Below are positions 33,977-44,540 of a stretch of 64,000 bases of DNA, one piece after another; position 1 is the first letter of the stretch; the number at the start of each line of letters is the position of its first letter. The translations under genes were made by a program, and so were the position numbers. The stretch is from NCBI GenBank assembly GCA_905221605.1, contig CAJNDS010002691.1:130001-194000 (forward strand), read 5' to 3'. Origin of the DNA: Symbiodinium natans. Lineage: Eukaryota > Sar > Dinophyceae > Suessiales > Symbiodiniaceae. Below the pieces are notes generated by a model, which did no database searches, was not told the DNA's origin, and saw nothing but the letters and a program-made list of their open reading frames with translations.

Positions 33977-34432
33977 TCATCTCGCACATAGTTCTCTGAA
34001 ATTGAACCTTAGGCTTGAAGAGCGGCCAGCACGAGAATGGTCGGTTTCTCCACGCAGTTCTCGGCAGCTTGCTTGAGCAACAGCAACCCACCTCTCGGGA
34101 CTCTTCAGATACTTAAGGACGCCTTCAATCCCCCGAACACCTATTTGAAACCGAGGGCTGCTAGGGTTCCACTGGCATCTGAAGCTGGAGGTTGCTAAGA
34201 GCTCTTGGGGATTTCGGCTGGGCCATGTTGGGCCAGTAGGCGACTTTTGAATCAAGACCACAGAAACCACAAAACCAGCAGCGAAACATCGCAGGCCACC
34301 AGTGGGGCCGCCCTCAACCAGGATCCAGCAGCGATTTCGCACGCAAGCGCGAACAATGACATCCTCGACACCAGAGCTGAGATTTTGGGGCTTAGGTTCG
34401 GCCATTTCGTCGGCTGCATGAAGCATTGACAT
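33977..34432 (-). CDS. 151-codon ORF, probably two exons
   Basis: Open from Met at 34432. The first part reads MAEPKPQNLSSGVEDVIVRA, CVRNRCWILVEGGPTGGL and RCFAAG, followed by a possible donor (GTTTTG). The later part reads GIEGVLKYLKSPERWVAVAQ and ends SSSLRFNFRELCAR and a stop. The middle may be an in-frame intron. Family not recognised. Confidence 0.4.
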   Translation of the reverse strand: MSMLHAADEMAEPKPQNLSSGVEDVIVRACVRNRCWILVEGGPTGGLRCFAAGFVVSVVLIQKSPTGPTWPSRNPQELLATSSFRCQWNPSSPRFQIGVRGIEGVLKYLKSPERWVAVAQASCRELRGETDHSRAGRSSSLRFNFRELCAR

Positions 34433-34782
34433 TGGTTTGGATTGCTGACGACCCCACGACTGCTAGCATCTGCACACTAGTAGTAGTAGCAGTAGTTGTC
34501 GTCGTCGCCGTAGGAGTAGTGCTGGTCGTCGTCTTCTCTCTTCCTTTCTGCAACCGAACGCAACAGTTTGCGATCTCAAGACACGAAAGTCAAAGCACAC
34601 CACCCACTCCAAGGGCCCAACAACAGCGATGACAGCTCTGCACTTCTCACAACAAAAAAGCGGATGCACGAAAAGAGCCAACCCGACCCATCCGAGAGCC
34701 CCAACATGGCTCAGGCGCAGAAGTGCACAAACCCTGCCATCTCTTGCGAGGCAGGGGTCATGGCGCTGAAGCGGTTTAGGGG

Positions 34783-34802
34783 TTTAGGGTTTAGGGTTTA
34801 GG
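34783..34802. repeat. Telomere-like tract
   Basis: Two to three TTTAGGG heptamers. Positions 34440-35780 otherwise contain a short (GTA)n at about 34478-34495 and one possible minus exon near 34560-34680 (FCCEKCRAVIAVVGPLEW), not firm enough for its own entry. Confidence 0.7.
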
Positions 34803-35789
34803 CACACGTAACGCTGCACTTCTCAGCCTTTTTTCGTGCTCCAGGTTGGGGGGGTTCTACTTGCTAGAGCACCCAGGCCTGGCATGATGATAACGTCCAT
34901 GTGCTTGGTGTTCTTTGCTTATTTTAAGTCCTGACTTGTGCCACTCATTTTGGATAAATGTCGAAACCCTCGGTGTTAACGATGAATGCACGACTTTCCA
35001 CAACGGCCGCACTCAACAGGCGCGGCGCTGCGCACGTCTGGAACGGGGTTTAGGGTTTAGGGCTAGGGTTCCAGAAATGTTCACGGGAGGCGAGAGCGCG
35101 ATTTGGCTGCTGCCGCCAGGCCAAAACCAGAAGCAACTTTCGATGCTTGGGACACCGACGTCTGCGCCATGCGCACAGCGCCTAGGCGAGAGTGGCCGCG
35201 TGGAAACACCCAGTATGTGAGAGCATCCGGGCCCACAGGAGACCGAAACGTGCGCGTGGGCCCATAGCCATCATGAAAGCACCACTTGGGGAGAAACGAA
35301 GTATGTCCTCTTTATGTACGTTGATATATAGTCAAACTTGTGAATTGACGAAGCCGTCGAAGCCCCAATTGAGGCGCAAGCCGAGCCCTGGACAGGCCTG
35401 TGATTGTAAGCCAAGTCCCGAAAACTGATTCAGGCAAGCAGCAATGAGGTTGCCTGGCATGTTACCCCACTCGAATTTCAAGAGCGCAGGAGATCCTAGA
35501 GCCTACGTAGCGTCAGGCGATTCTCATAGGTCCTAACTCACTCAGCTGCCACAAGGCTTGGTGCTTCCGTGGAGTTCGAGTTGGGGTGGAGGACTTGGGT
35601 GTTCAGAGTTCTCGGCACCCGCATCTCAGCTAGCAAAGGGCCGAGTCCGAAGCACAGAGGCCGGGAGAAAAAAGAAAAATGAAAAAAACGCAATTCTCAG
35701 CCTCTGAGAAATATTATAAGGACCCTAACAATAGACTATGGATTCTATAGCGGCATGTCGACGTTAGAAGGGAAGCTTCATCTATTTGA

Positions 35790-35885
35790 GGATGACTCGA
35801 AGCCCACCACCCCCTACGACAAGCGCTGCACGGTGGCTCAACGACCGGTAGAGGAACTCGTTCAAAGGCTCCAGGGTCTTCTCTT
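35790..35885 (-). CDS. Possible exon of unrecognised gene
   Basis: After CTTAAAG the minus frame reads KTLEPLNEFLYRSLSHRAAL then VVGGGG. A plus frame from ATG 35755 (MSTLEGKLHLFEDDSKPTTP) is also protein-like. Minus is preferred by context only. Confidence 0.3.
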
Positions 35886-36119
35886 TAAGGACCCTTGGTC
35901 AGGGGGTCTATGGGCAGGGTTCGGACCTGAGGGTAATAACATCTGGAACAGCAGCTATTTGGGGGAGGGGGGGGGGGGGTTCTGGGGAGTCAGAAAAACA
36001 ACAGCCCACAACAGGCTTTCAGGAGTTTGACGATTTGGACTTGCGTCTTTTCAGAGGTTTTGGGGAGCTTCAGCTTCACAAAAAAATATGGAAAGTCCCG
36101 TGTTCAAGAAGTCCCGTGT

Positions 36120-36585
36120 TCAGGGTTGAGACAGGTCTAGGCTGCTTTTTGCAAAGCGGGGCGAATGGTCTTTTGCAGACCGTTCGTCTCTTTTTTCATA
36201 GACCACTGGACCTGATGTCAGGGCTCTGAGTGGCTTCGTGTTTCCCAATTGATTTAGACGAATCGAGGATGAAGACAAGAATACAAGGACAGTGACAATA
36301 TGGGCAAGAAACAATGGGATTCCGTTGGGATATGAAGGCTCTGACTATCTGATTGACCTCGAACCTGAAACTTGGCTAGGCCATGCTGATTACGCAAAGC
36401 AGCTCTTCCCACACGTCGCTGAGCTTGTCCTCGACGTCTTTCAGTTCCTCCTGGATGTCTTGCTTCTCATTCCCTTGGCCTGGCAGGGGGCCAATCAAAT
36501 AAAGAAGCAGGCAGCAAGCAACATATACGGCCACTACCAAAAGCTTCATCCCTTGATCCAATCTCACCAAAGGATTTTGTTCCAT
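36120..36585 (-). CDS. Signal-anchor plus acidic coiled-coil protein (N-terminal exons)
   Basis: From Met at 36585 (or 36549) the frame gives a membrane segment (MKLLVVAVYVACCLLLYLIG), a short Gly/Pro turn, then an acidic heptad-like helix (DIQEELKDVEDKLSDVWEEL). A stop follows at 36376 unless it splices at GTGTGG. A downstream minus frame, 36120-36314, has a hydrophobic start (FLAHIVTVLVFLSSSSIR) then a basic region, and could be a later exon. A plus frame (36292-36609) also reads well over the same bases, so strand is probable rather than certain. Confidence 0.4.
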
Positions 36586-36696
36586 CGTCTTACGCGGCGA
36601 AGCCCGTAGCCATCATCATCAATCGGAGAATTCCTGATGACCCCCTCCGACACTCCAACAACCCGCCAAAAGGCCCTTAAGATGGCCCTCAAGACT

Positions 36697-36714
36697 AAAC
36701 CCTAAACCCTAAAC
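36697..36714. repeat. Telomere-like CCCTAAA tract
   Basis: Two to three CCCTAAA heptamers. Confidence 0.8.
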
Positions 36715-37441
36715 TGGTGAGCCCGGGGCCGTTGTGCAGGTCGAATGCACCGAAGCCGGCAGGCGAGGGAGGTTCTCGGCCAAGCGTAGGCAGCTACGGG
36801 CTGCCCGGGGGACCCGACAGGCCGCTGGCGAATAACCCGTCAAGTTCCCTAAAATGAGCAACCCCAATCCTGCGGATTGATCGGTGCATCATCTCTTTGG
36901 GGGGATCAGTGATGTACATCATCCCTTGCAGCGCCAAGGGGCGACGGCGCCAGCCAACCCCCAACACCAAACCCCCAAGAAAAGCGCTGATGCTAGGGCG
37001 AACAAGAATGATATACATGAGCACGATCAGCAAGCAAGGAACGCTAAACCCGCGAAGGTCAAGGCAAGGGTGGAGCGCGAGCGGGGGTGGGTCTCCACAA
37101 GTCGGGGCGCGCGCCTGGGGCGTACTTTTAGCACCAGCCCGCCCCCTCAACTGAGACACCCTAAACCCCAAACCCTTCACCCTTCAAGGGAGCTCCGGGC
37201 CTGCTTTGTGAGAGCTTGGTGAGCTCTCCTCATTCTGACCATCTACGGATTCCTTCGGATGGCTGTCGTCCAGCCTTTGGCGAAGAGCATCCCTCTTCCG
37301 GGTGAGCTCTGCCCTCGTTGCATCAACTTGTTTCTGCCTTGGTCAAGAGGGTCTCGTAAGGTCACGGAACAAGAGGAGGCCTTCCTTTTCGGGCTAGACG
37401 ACGGGATTAGGCCTTAGGGTTAATCTACTGCCGGAGCTCAC

Positions 37442-37495
37442 GTCCTCCTTCTTCGCGACACAGTCTCTGAAGTAAACGAAGTACTGATAAATGTC
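37442..37495 (-). CDS. Exon of unrecognised gene, 54 nt
   Basis: Acceptor CTCAG|GAC and donor GTGAGC, both strong, phase 0, reading DIYQYFVYFRDCVAKKED. The plus frame through here (37502-37738 and upstream) is taken as its shadow. Family not recognised. Confidence 0.5.
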
Positions 37496-38046
37496 CTGAG
37501 CATGGCTTCAGGCTCGGAATCCTGGAACCGAATGCTGAAAGCTGCATCCGTTGCGTCACATGCGATTGGGCTCCAACCCTCTTTGCTGGTACGGGACCGT
37601 GGCCTTCTTCATTTGATGTTCTCCGTGGATTCAAAGAACCAGCTGGTCATGTGGGGATCCAAACTAGAGCCCCCCATGTTCGATACCTCGTTCCATGGGA
37701 TTCCCAGTCCCAAAAAAGTTCCAAAGCCTAGAGCCTGAAGCCTAAGCAATGGGTCGGTGGGTCGGTGCGTTGCTACAGGGAAGAAGCGCCTCCTAGCAAA
37801 CAAGCTTGTGGAGGAGGTACGTGAAAACTGTAGAACAAGTTTATACGTGTGTGTGCTTTTTGTTTAAGTTGCGTGCTTCTCAGCAGATTCAGAGGGGAAA
37901 GGAGTCAAGTTATGTAACGGTTGTTTGGTTCCTCCGAGGCACGCTGGATTTGTCCAGCTTGTCGATCTCCTTCGTGTTCAGGAGATGCTTCGGGTGCGCA
38001 AAGCCTCCCATCTCTCTCTGGCTTTCGCTTCAAAGCCGTGCTTGAG

Positions 38047-38087
38047 ATCTTAAAGGGTTTAGGGTTTAGGGTCAGGGTTTAGGGTTG
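38047..38087. repeat. Telomere-like tract
   Basis: About five TTTAGGG-type heptamers, one degenerate. Confidence 0.85.
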
Positions 38088-38723
38088 TTGGGAAAGCCCC
38101 ACCATGCTCCTAAAACTTCACAAACCCCAATGTACCATGGGGTGGGGGGGGAAATGAAGGGCACCCAATTCTGAACCCTCAACTTCCAAAACCCCGCTAA
38201 GCTCGAGGCCCCGGATTCGCGCCTGACTGAAACTTGATGAGTAGGTGAGGCCTCTCGCTCTGGGAGCTAAAGGCTTCGGGACGGCTTCAGGCTTAGGCTT
38301 CCAGACTGTGGGAGGGGCTGAGACAGACAGAAGGCAACCGCAACACAGCGACGCAAAGGAAACCACCAAGCCTGAAACCTGCAGACAAGACTGCAGGTTG
38401 GAACTGGAAACATCACCTTCACCTGAGCTGCCTAATCACCAGCCGCAGAGGATAGGTCTGCGGCCATGACAGAAGTATGGAGCGCTTTGTGAATGCCCAC
38501 AATCACAAACCAATCACGGGCGCTTCATCGTCAGTGCATGTAAGGGAGCAATAAAGTCGCGGCTACTCTGAGTGTTTTGACCTGCCAGGGGACTGAGGCA
38601 TGGGCCCACGTCACGTTGGGGGCAACTTTGCGGGTGGTTCGTTTCCTTTCAACCTTTCACCCTGAAGCCCAACAAGCCGCCTAAGCCCCCCTCATAGCCC
38701 GTAAGATGGACACTTAAAGGCTA

Positions 38724-39907
38724 TGCTGCACGTGCGTGCCCAGAATAGACGCAACGCGCCCGCAGCGTCAGCGTAATGCTTCCTGCAATGGGCTCCACAC
38801 CCAATCTCCCATCAAAATATTCCGCCCCCCTCCTTGACCGCGTCCTCTCCGTAGCCTCCAAAAGTTCATTCCGTCCGACCCTCCTCCGTTGACCGTCTCC
38901 TCTTCGTGGATGAAGCGCTAAACGAGAACCAAACCCCAGAAAGTTTTTCGGAACAAAGCGAAGAACAACGAGCACGCGCAGAATCGACGTTGAGCGTCCA
39001 AGGCACCCTCATAGCCCCCTCTTTCTACAACTCTTTTGCAGCTCCCTGCTCACCCACCTCGGAAGGTTCCAGTGTCGAAGGATCTCGTCGAAGAGTTCCC
39101 CTGACTTGGCACTCATCACCTTGGGGGCCCCCCGGCTGGGGCTGTTCTGACAGTTTCAGGGCCTCTGAAGGTGTTTTATGAGATTTGATAGCACTTGGGA
39201 TTTGTGAGGGTGTCTGGGCCATGGGGCCGCCAAAGTTGTGAGGGCCGCAGCTCCTCCAAAAGAAGCCTCCAAACCCTTGCGGTCGCGGCTCCGAGGCATC
39301 CGTTGCGGGAATGTGCACGAACTCCTGCACACCTCAACAACTCACAAAGGCAAAAGGAGGCAAATGAGATTTGTCGACTCAGCTCGTGCTTCGGCAATGC
39401 TCTGTCCCCCAACTGCCCACCAAAGCATTTCACAAGAATGAACCTCCAGGGCGCCTCCATCCGTTACAAACTTGCCATGTCGAAGGGAGAATGCCTGGCG
39501 ACTGGCGACTGGCCCTAAGGGGCCTCTACAGGCGCAAAAAACGGTAAACGTCTTCAACGTTTAAGTTGCAGATCGCTGCCGGAAGGTTCATGGTCCCAAG
39601 ATTCCTGCGCCCAACACCTCCAAAAAACAATCCTAGTACACCTTCCTCGAACCCCAAACCGTGAAACCCTAAAGGTTCGAAAACTCTTTTGGGACGCCTC
39701 TTCCTGCGACTTGCCGGGCTTCTTCTGGCCGGTATCCGACTCTGAGGCCTCCGCGGAAGACGGCTTTTGTTGCTTTTGAAAATTTGGTTGTTGTGCTGAG
39801 GGGTTGGGTTTTTTTTCAGAGTTCTGGGGCTTACAGGTTCAGGACTTCACGGAGTTGTTCGCTGTGGCAAGCGCGTTGCTCTTGCCACATGCGCTTTCGC
39901 ACCTTCT
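38724..39907 (-). CDS. Unrecognised multi-exon gene
   Basis: Exon 39835-39907 (73 nt, AAAAG acceptor, GTAAGC donor) reads KVRKRMWQEQRACHSEQL then REVLNL. A probable exon at about 39360-39490 reads SLRHGKFVTDGGALEVHSCE then MLWWAVGGQSIAEARAE. Exon 39054-39119 (66 nt, phase 0, CCCCAAG acceptor, GTGAGC donor) reads VMSAKSGELFDEILRHWNLP. A frame to a stop at about 38724 (RNELLEATERTRSRRGAEYF) may be the last exon. The two outer exons are well defined. Family not recognised. Confidence 0.5.
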
Positions 39908-40555
39908 CTTTTGATTTGCACGGCTTTCGGGTGAGAAGTGTGCACGTGAAGTTGGATCCCAAAATGCTGACTCCGGTGCCGGTGCCGAGGTGTGATGATT
40001 GGCAAACGGTCTTGGGCGTGCGCCGAAAATTGCAAAAACTGTGTGAGGCAGAAGAGCTCATCCCTGGGTATTTGCCCAGGTGTAGAGCAGCCACTCGTTC
40101 CAACCCCAACACCGACAAACAAAGGAAACTGCAACGCCTCCGACCGAACGGCGAATTTCCGCGCGCAGGCAGAAGATGAATCCCCTACTCGCTACTTCGC
40201 GCCCCACCCCCCACCCCACCCCCCCCCCCGCGCTATAGTCATCGCTTTAAAGCGATTGCTAGTTTAGCGTGTTCTCTTGGATGTTGGATAAATGCAGTCC
40301 GTTGTCTAGAATTAGCTTTGGGTGAAGCTCCATGTCTGCCATGGTTGTTGATATGTTTGCTTAACTTGAGTTGGAAGAACAATTTGTTGCAAATATCCTG
40401 TGTTAACTGCTGTGGCTTGTTGGTGTATTTGCTATGGTTTCCGGTAGCATTTATACTAATGGGCTAGCCCATGATTCTTGCTTTTCCCCAGTAGACATGT
40501 TTGCTTGCTTGGTTCTATAACCTCAAGATATTAATTCTCTCGTTGATCAACTTTC

Positions 40556-40576
40556 CCTAAACCCTAAACCCTAAAA
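40556..40576. repeat. Telomere-like CCCTAAA tract
   Basis: Two to three CCCTAAA heptamers. Positions 40240-40555 are AT-richer with no exon that I can support. Confidence 0.85.
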
Positions 40577-40596
40577 CCCCCTGAGACCTGAGCTTT

Positions 40597-40680
40597 GGAA
40601 GAGATTCTCGCATGACTGAGATCCCCAGCCTTGGCCGTAGAGGTGTCAGCTGCCTGGCGCAGGGCCCACTACGCGAAGGA
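40597..40680. repeat. Direct repeat, copy 1 (partner 41675-41768)
   Basis: Blocks GCTTTGG(A)AGA(A)ATTCTCGCATGACT and CAAGCCTTGGCCGTAGAGG... occur here and at 41675-41768 at roughly 85% identity by eye. Copy 2 read on the minus strand gives SLRQAADASTAKAWDLMPQV; copy 1 has an indel in that frame. They flank the armadillo/GGDEF segment. Confidence 0.7.
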
Positions 40681-40849
40681 AAGGCGGCACCAGATGGCAA
40701 CTTGCAGACCCTGGCAAAAAAACGCTCCAAAGCCGCCCCGAAGCCCGAAGCCCAATTCTCGAAACCCCCATCTGCAAGCCATAGGTTTCCTTTTCTTCTC
40801 CGCACCGAGATCGTGATACTCCTTCAGTTCTGAGGTGCGAATTCAAACC

Positions 40850-41178
40850 TGAGCGCTCCCCACTGCTCAGGAGCTGCACCAGCAGCGGGATGGCACCGGC
40901 ATTTGCGATGGCAATCTTATTGTCGTCATTGCCGGCCAAGTTCTGGAGTGCTCCCGCAGCCCATGGCGGAGCCAAAGGCGTGCCGCAGTGCAGGATGGCA
41001 CCGGCAGTTTCGCAATCTTGTTGTCGTCATTGACCGCCAGGTTTCCGAGCGCACCCGCAGCACTTTCCTGAGTCGCACACGCGCCATGGCGCAGGAGCTG
41101 CACCAGCGGCGGAATGGCGCCAGCAGAAGCGATAGCAATCCTGTTGTCGTCATTGAAATTGGGCATCAGGTGCAGCAT
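40850..41178 (-). pseudogene. Armadillo-repeat fragment, frame-broken
   Basis: Three NDDN(K/R)IA motifs start at 41154, 41031 and 40931. Between the first two the frame reads IASAGAIPPLVQLLRHGACA and then TQESAAGALGNLAVNDDNKI, a good armadillo repeat (41 codons; the family norm is about 42). The next interval is only 100 nt, so about 23-26 nt are missing and the frame shifts, although AGAI and then WAAGALQNLAGNDDNKIAIA and LLVQLLSSG resume. The armadillo frame also differs from the adjoining GGDEF-like frame without an obvious intron. Armadillo repeats form alpha-solenoids for protein binding. Either a decayed fragment or exons whose splicing I cannot resolve. Confidence 0.65.
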
Positions 41179-41189
41179 CGGGATGGTAA

Positions 41190-41581
41190 GCCGAAAGATC
41201 CTTGAGATTGTAGCCTGCGCCCTCGTGCGATTGCTCGTGCGAGATGAAGGCTATCGCGAAATCGTCGCCGCCAAAACGGAAGGGCACGCAGACGGCGTCC
41301 GATTGTTCTTCGTTGAACACCCTGCAGTGCTCGTTGATGCAGTCTGCCACCTGCATGATGGCAGAGTCGCCGTGGGCGTGGGGCCAGGGATAGTTCAACA
41401 AATTCCGCGTCCAGCATTTCCAGCTGGACCTCCTGCTCCTGCCCATCTTCTGTTGCGGTCTCAATCTGCGGGCGTCTGCCTTAAGTCCAAGTTCGTAGCC
41501 GACAGGTCCTCGCCTAAAAATGACGCTATACTTGTTCTTCTCGGCTGTTTTCCTGGAGCTTTTGTGCTGAGGGGCGGCCAT
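41190..41581 (-). CDS. GGDEF-like (diguanylate-cyclase-type) domain exon(s)
   Basis: The minus frame reads HAHGDSAIMQVADCINEHC, then about 17 residues on VPFRFGGDDFAIAFISHEQ (41250-41275 region). This follows the GGDEF-domain layout: GHxxGD(x)L, a helix, then R(x)GGDEF about 30 residues later. The signature here is GGDDF, so its second acidic position is conservative rather than canonical. Upstream in frame is RRGPVGYELGLKADARRL. A GC donor may follow HEGAG. GGDEF domains make cyclic di-GMP from GTP in bacteria; eukaryotic cases are few. Activity is not claimed, since the N-terminal DxD...N part is unclear. Alternative: chance likeness in a single exon. Confidence 0.45.
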
Positions 41582-41674
41582 GTTGCTTTCTTAAACCCCT
41601 GAGGCAGGTCTGTTCCATAAACTCAGTTACTCTTTTCTCACTGTCCAACTCTCCGCCAACCCTGAGCCCTAAGC

Positions 41675-41768
41675 TTTGTGAGAAATTCTCGCATGACTTG
41701 CGGCATAAGATCCCAAGCCTTGGCCGTAGAGGCATCGGCTGCCTGGCGCAGGGATCACTAAGCGAAGC
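41675..41768. repeat. Direct repeat, copy 2
   Basis: Partner of 40597-40680, same orientation, about 1.08 kb apart. Confidence 0.7.
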
Positions 41769-42036
41769 CTTCGCCCGACCGCTGTAGGCATTAAGTGCTC
41801 TGAAGGCTTGTGGCATAAGATCGTCCGGCAATGTTGAGCATCTGTCGCTAGAGTTTGGGGGTGGTTTCACCTGAGAACAACTGTGCTTGAAAAGGCAAGT
41901 CTTGGTGCAATGCGAGAGAGACGGCGTCCCATGACCTGAACTCCTTAGCTAAAGTGTCCTGGAGTCCTAAAGGTCTGGTGGAAACACCCGGGGACAAGCC
42001 TCTGTTCCAAAAAGCAACCATGAACCCACGCGATAC

Positions 42037-42110
42037 CCGAAAGCCAGCCCATCGAAACTTCGTGCAAGCTTGGCTGCGGCCTCCTCAATGCCGGGCGTGC
42101 TAGCTGTCGC
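42037..42110 (-). CDS. Exon of unrecognised gene, 74 nt
   Basis: Acceptor GCCCAG|GCG and donor G|GTATCG. Reads ATASTPGIEEAAAKLARSFD then GLAFG. A frame just upstream, about 42150-42250, (ALRFERVSGELDAVVFGSF) may be the preceding exon. Confidence 0.5.
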
Positions 42111-42779
42111 CTGGGCAGCCACGCGTGCCGAGACCCTGAGACTTTGCTTTTGTCAAAAGAACCGAATACAACGGCGTCAAGCTCTCCGGAAACCCTTTCG
42201 AAGCGTAGGGCAGCCAAAGGCTGTCGAAGGTGGTGAAACCCAACCTGCATCCTCATTTGATCTCGCACCGAAGGCGGCGAGTTTCGGTCCTTGTCGAGCC
42301 CCAAACTCCCAAAGCCCCTGACAGGCCCTGACGATCCTTTCACCAAAGCAAACACGAAGCGCCCGTCTAAGGCGCCCCATAACCTCCAAAGTTCCCTTCA
42401 TAAAGCCACACAATATATGGCGGCACTCCCATCAAGCACGTGTTTCCTGAGCTGCCGGGCAGTGTTCTTGCTCTTGAGCTGTTGCTCCAGCTCCTTTTTG
42501 AAATACCGAGTTGGAGCTGAGGACCCTGGGGAGATTTCACTAAAAATCATGTTTAGGGCTTTGGATGCTTGGGATTTAGACGGTTCAGGGCTTTTTTAGG
42601 TCTAGGGTCTGGCATGAGACCTTCTTCATCTTTATGGACAGTCCAGAAGCATGCCCTTCTTTTTTCCGAAAGGACAAAAGCCGATTTAGGGGGCCGGGTT
42701 AAAGCCTCACGAGGCCCCGAATCCCGTTTTCTCTCAAGGCCTCCGGCCATTTTCTACCGGCCCTCAACCTGAGACAAAT

Positions 42780-43210
42780 GCTAGGTAGCGCAAAAGCCCC
42801 CCCCCCCCTTCCCCCCCTCTTAGGGTAGTTAAGATGGGATCTTGAAAGGGGCCCCTTATATACCCCTTATATACCCTATACAAGACATATAAAGGACCAT
42901 ACTAAGGGCCCGTGAAACTGCCCTTAGGCCCACCAGCCAAACGAGCCCTGGCACCTGGATCTTTGCCTCGGCTTTCCGGAGGGCCACGGCCTCCCCCAAA
43001 GTTCGCTCGTAATGAGGGGAGGCTCACAGGGGTTTCAATACGTTTCAATCTCCTGGGCCAAGCTTGCTTCACCAAAAAACTGACACAAAAAGACCCGCGC
43101 CCATCGTAAGGCGATCAGTTCTGTGTACATCTTGCGTTGATGATGTGGAGCCCGTCCAAGCACAGTTCAAGTCTCAGGGCTGGTCAAGAAGGGCCAAAAC
43201 ACCACACCTA
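42780..43210. other. Stretch without a gene
   Basis: Holds a C run at about 42798-42807, TATACCCC-type repeats at 42855-42905 related to the TAAGGACCC family, and nothing coding that I can support. Confidence 0.5.
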
Positions 43211-43466
43211 ATTCAAAAGTGAATAATATTTGACAATAGTATGTTCTTGGTAAGATATGCTTATGTTTTGTAATACGATGCTTCAAAACATAGATTATTA
43301 CTATTATTATGGTTATCATTAACAATGTATCACCAATGATATGTTATTAATCAAAAGAATATACTACTCATGATGTACCACTAAGAATATATTACGTAAT
43401 TAATAGTGTATTCTTGACAAAATGTTATTGATAATATGTCATGAATAACAAAATACTATGAATAGC
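43211..43466. other. AT-rich island
   Basis: About 255 bp strongly richer in A and T than all surrounding sequence. It has many ATTATTA, AATATATTAC and TATTAAT strings and partial palindromes, e.g. around GTAATTAATAGTGTATT. No ORF. It could be an organelle-derived insert, a matrix-attachment-like region, or a promoter/terminator zone; the sequence does not decide. Confidence 0.7.
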
Positions 43467-44080
43467 CTTCACATGTCATTTGCGATCAACCCCCCAACTC
43501 ATGAAACCTGGGCACGTAAAGGCCCCCTTTGGCCCGCTTTGCACCCTCAGATGCCCTCCCTCGACCCAACCACTCATACAAAACATAAACAACGAGACCC
43601 CGAAAGCACGTCCTGCCTTTTGTGTCGGGGTGCGGGCATCCTGCAACGAAGACGTGCTTTTGAAACTCAGCCCTGAACCCTACGCCCTACTCCCGACTTC
43701 AAGATCCCACGTGATTGGTTGGAGACTCCTATCTGCCCCACAGTTCGCTGGTGAACCAAGTTGTCCTTTTTTCATTGTCCGTCTCTCTGCCTCTTTCCCC
43801 TTCTCCTCCTTCTCTCCTTCTTCGTCTCTGAAAAACTGCGCACAACAACTCAAGCCCACAAGCTCAAACCGTCAAAGTCCTCAGAACCTCACGCGTAGAA
43901 GTCTCACAAGCATTCCAAGGGATGTTTGGCTCTGGATCTTTCGCTTCAAGCCAGTGAGCATGTGCCTGGGAAAGCCGAAGGGACCGACGAAAAGCCTTGA
44001 CTCCCCAAAAAAGCACAACGCCCCAAAGCACATGACAGCAGTTACCAGGGGCATTGCTTCAAAAGGGCATTGCAGGGAAC

Positions 44081-44128
44081 CTCGCGGGCGGGGGCCAACA
44101 GCTCTTGCCGGGCTCCTTTCAAAATCTC
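44081..44128 (-). CDS. Exon of unrecognised gene, 48 nt
   Basis: Acceptor ACCCAG|GAG and donor GTTCCC, phase 0, reading EILKGARQELLAPARE. Short, so family is not inferable. A longer minus frame (43881-44408, 175 codons) overlaps it in another phase. Confidence 0.4.
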
Positions 44129-44515
44129 CTGGGTCGAAACCCCATAATTGGCCCCGCGTTTCGGTGCCCGAGGATGGTGCCGAAGACCAAAGCAAGTAAA
44201 GGCGCGCGCGCCTCTGCTCCTTTCCCCCGTTTTGCCTGGGCGAAAAGGGCAGAGGGAGTTTTGGCGCGTGCTTGGAATCACGTTCAGCAGTCGAGAGCTG
44301 TGGGTGTTCTGTTGTTGTTTCTTCCTCCCCCAAAGCTGAACATCCTAAAGCCCTATTGAAAGCCCTGAAGCCTCGCAACCGCCAGAAAAGAACACCTACA
44401 GCCACCAAATTCTGAGGAGGACACTTTGACTGTCTGGCCGGATCGCCTCGCTAAAAGCTTAAAAAGCATGGATCAATGGCATGGAGGTTAATGGGCCTCG
44501 AAGTCGGATTGACGG

Positions 44516-44540
44516 CTTAGGGTTTAGGGTTGAGGGTTTA
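44516..44540. repeat. Telomere-like tract
   Basis: TTTAGGG and TTGAGGG heptamers, three units. Positions 44550-45530 hold no exon that I can support. Confidence 0.8.

Noticed and set aside
37425-37735. Plus-strand reading of about 100 codons
   Set aside because: The minus strand holds an exon (37442-37495) with strong acceptor and donor over the same bases.
39784-40179. 131-codon plus-strand ORF
   Set aside because: The opposite strand has an exon (39835-39907) ending at GTAAGC and reading like protein.
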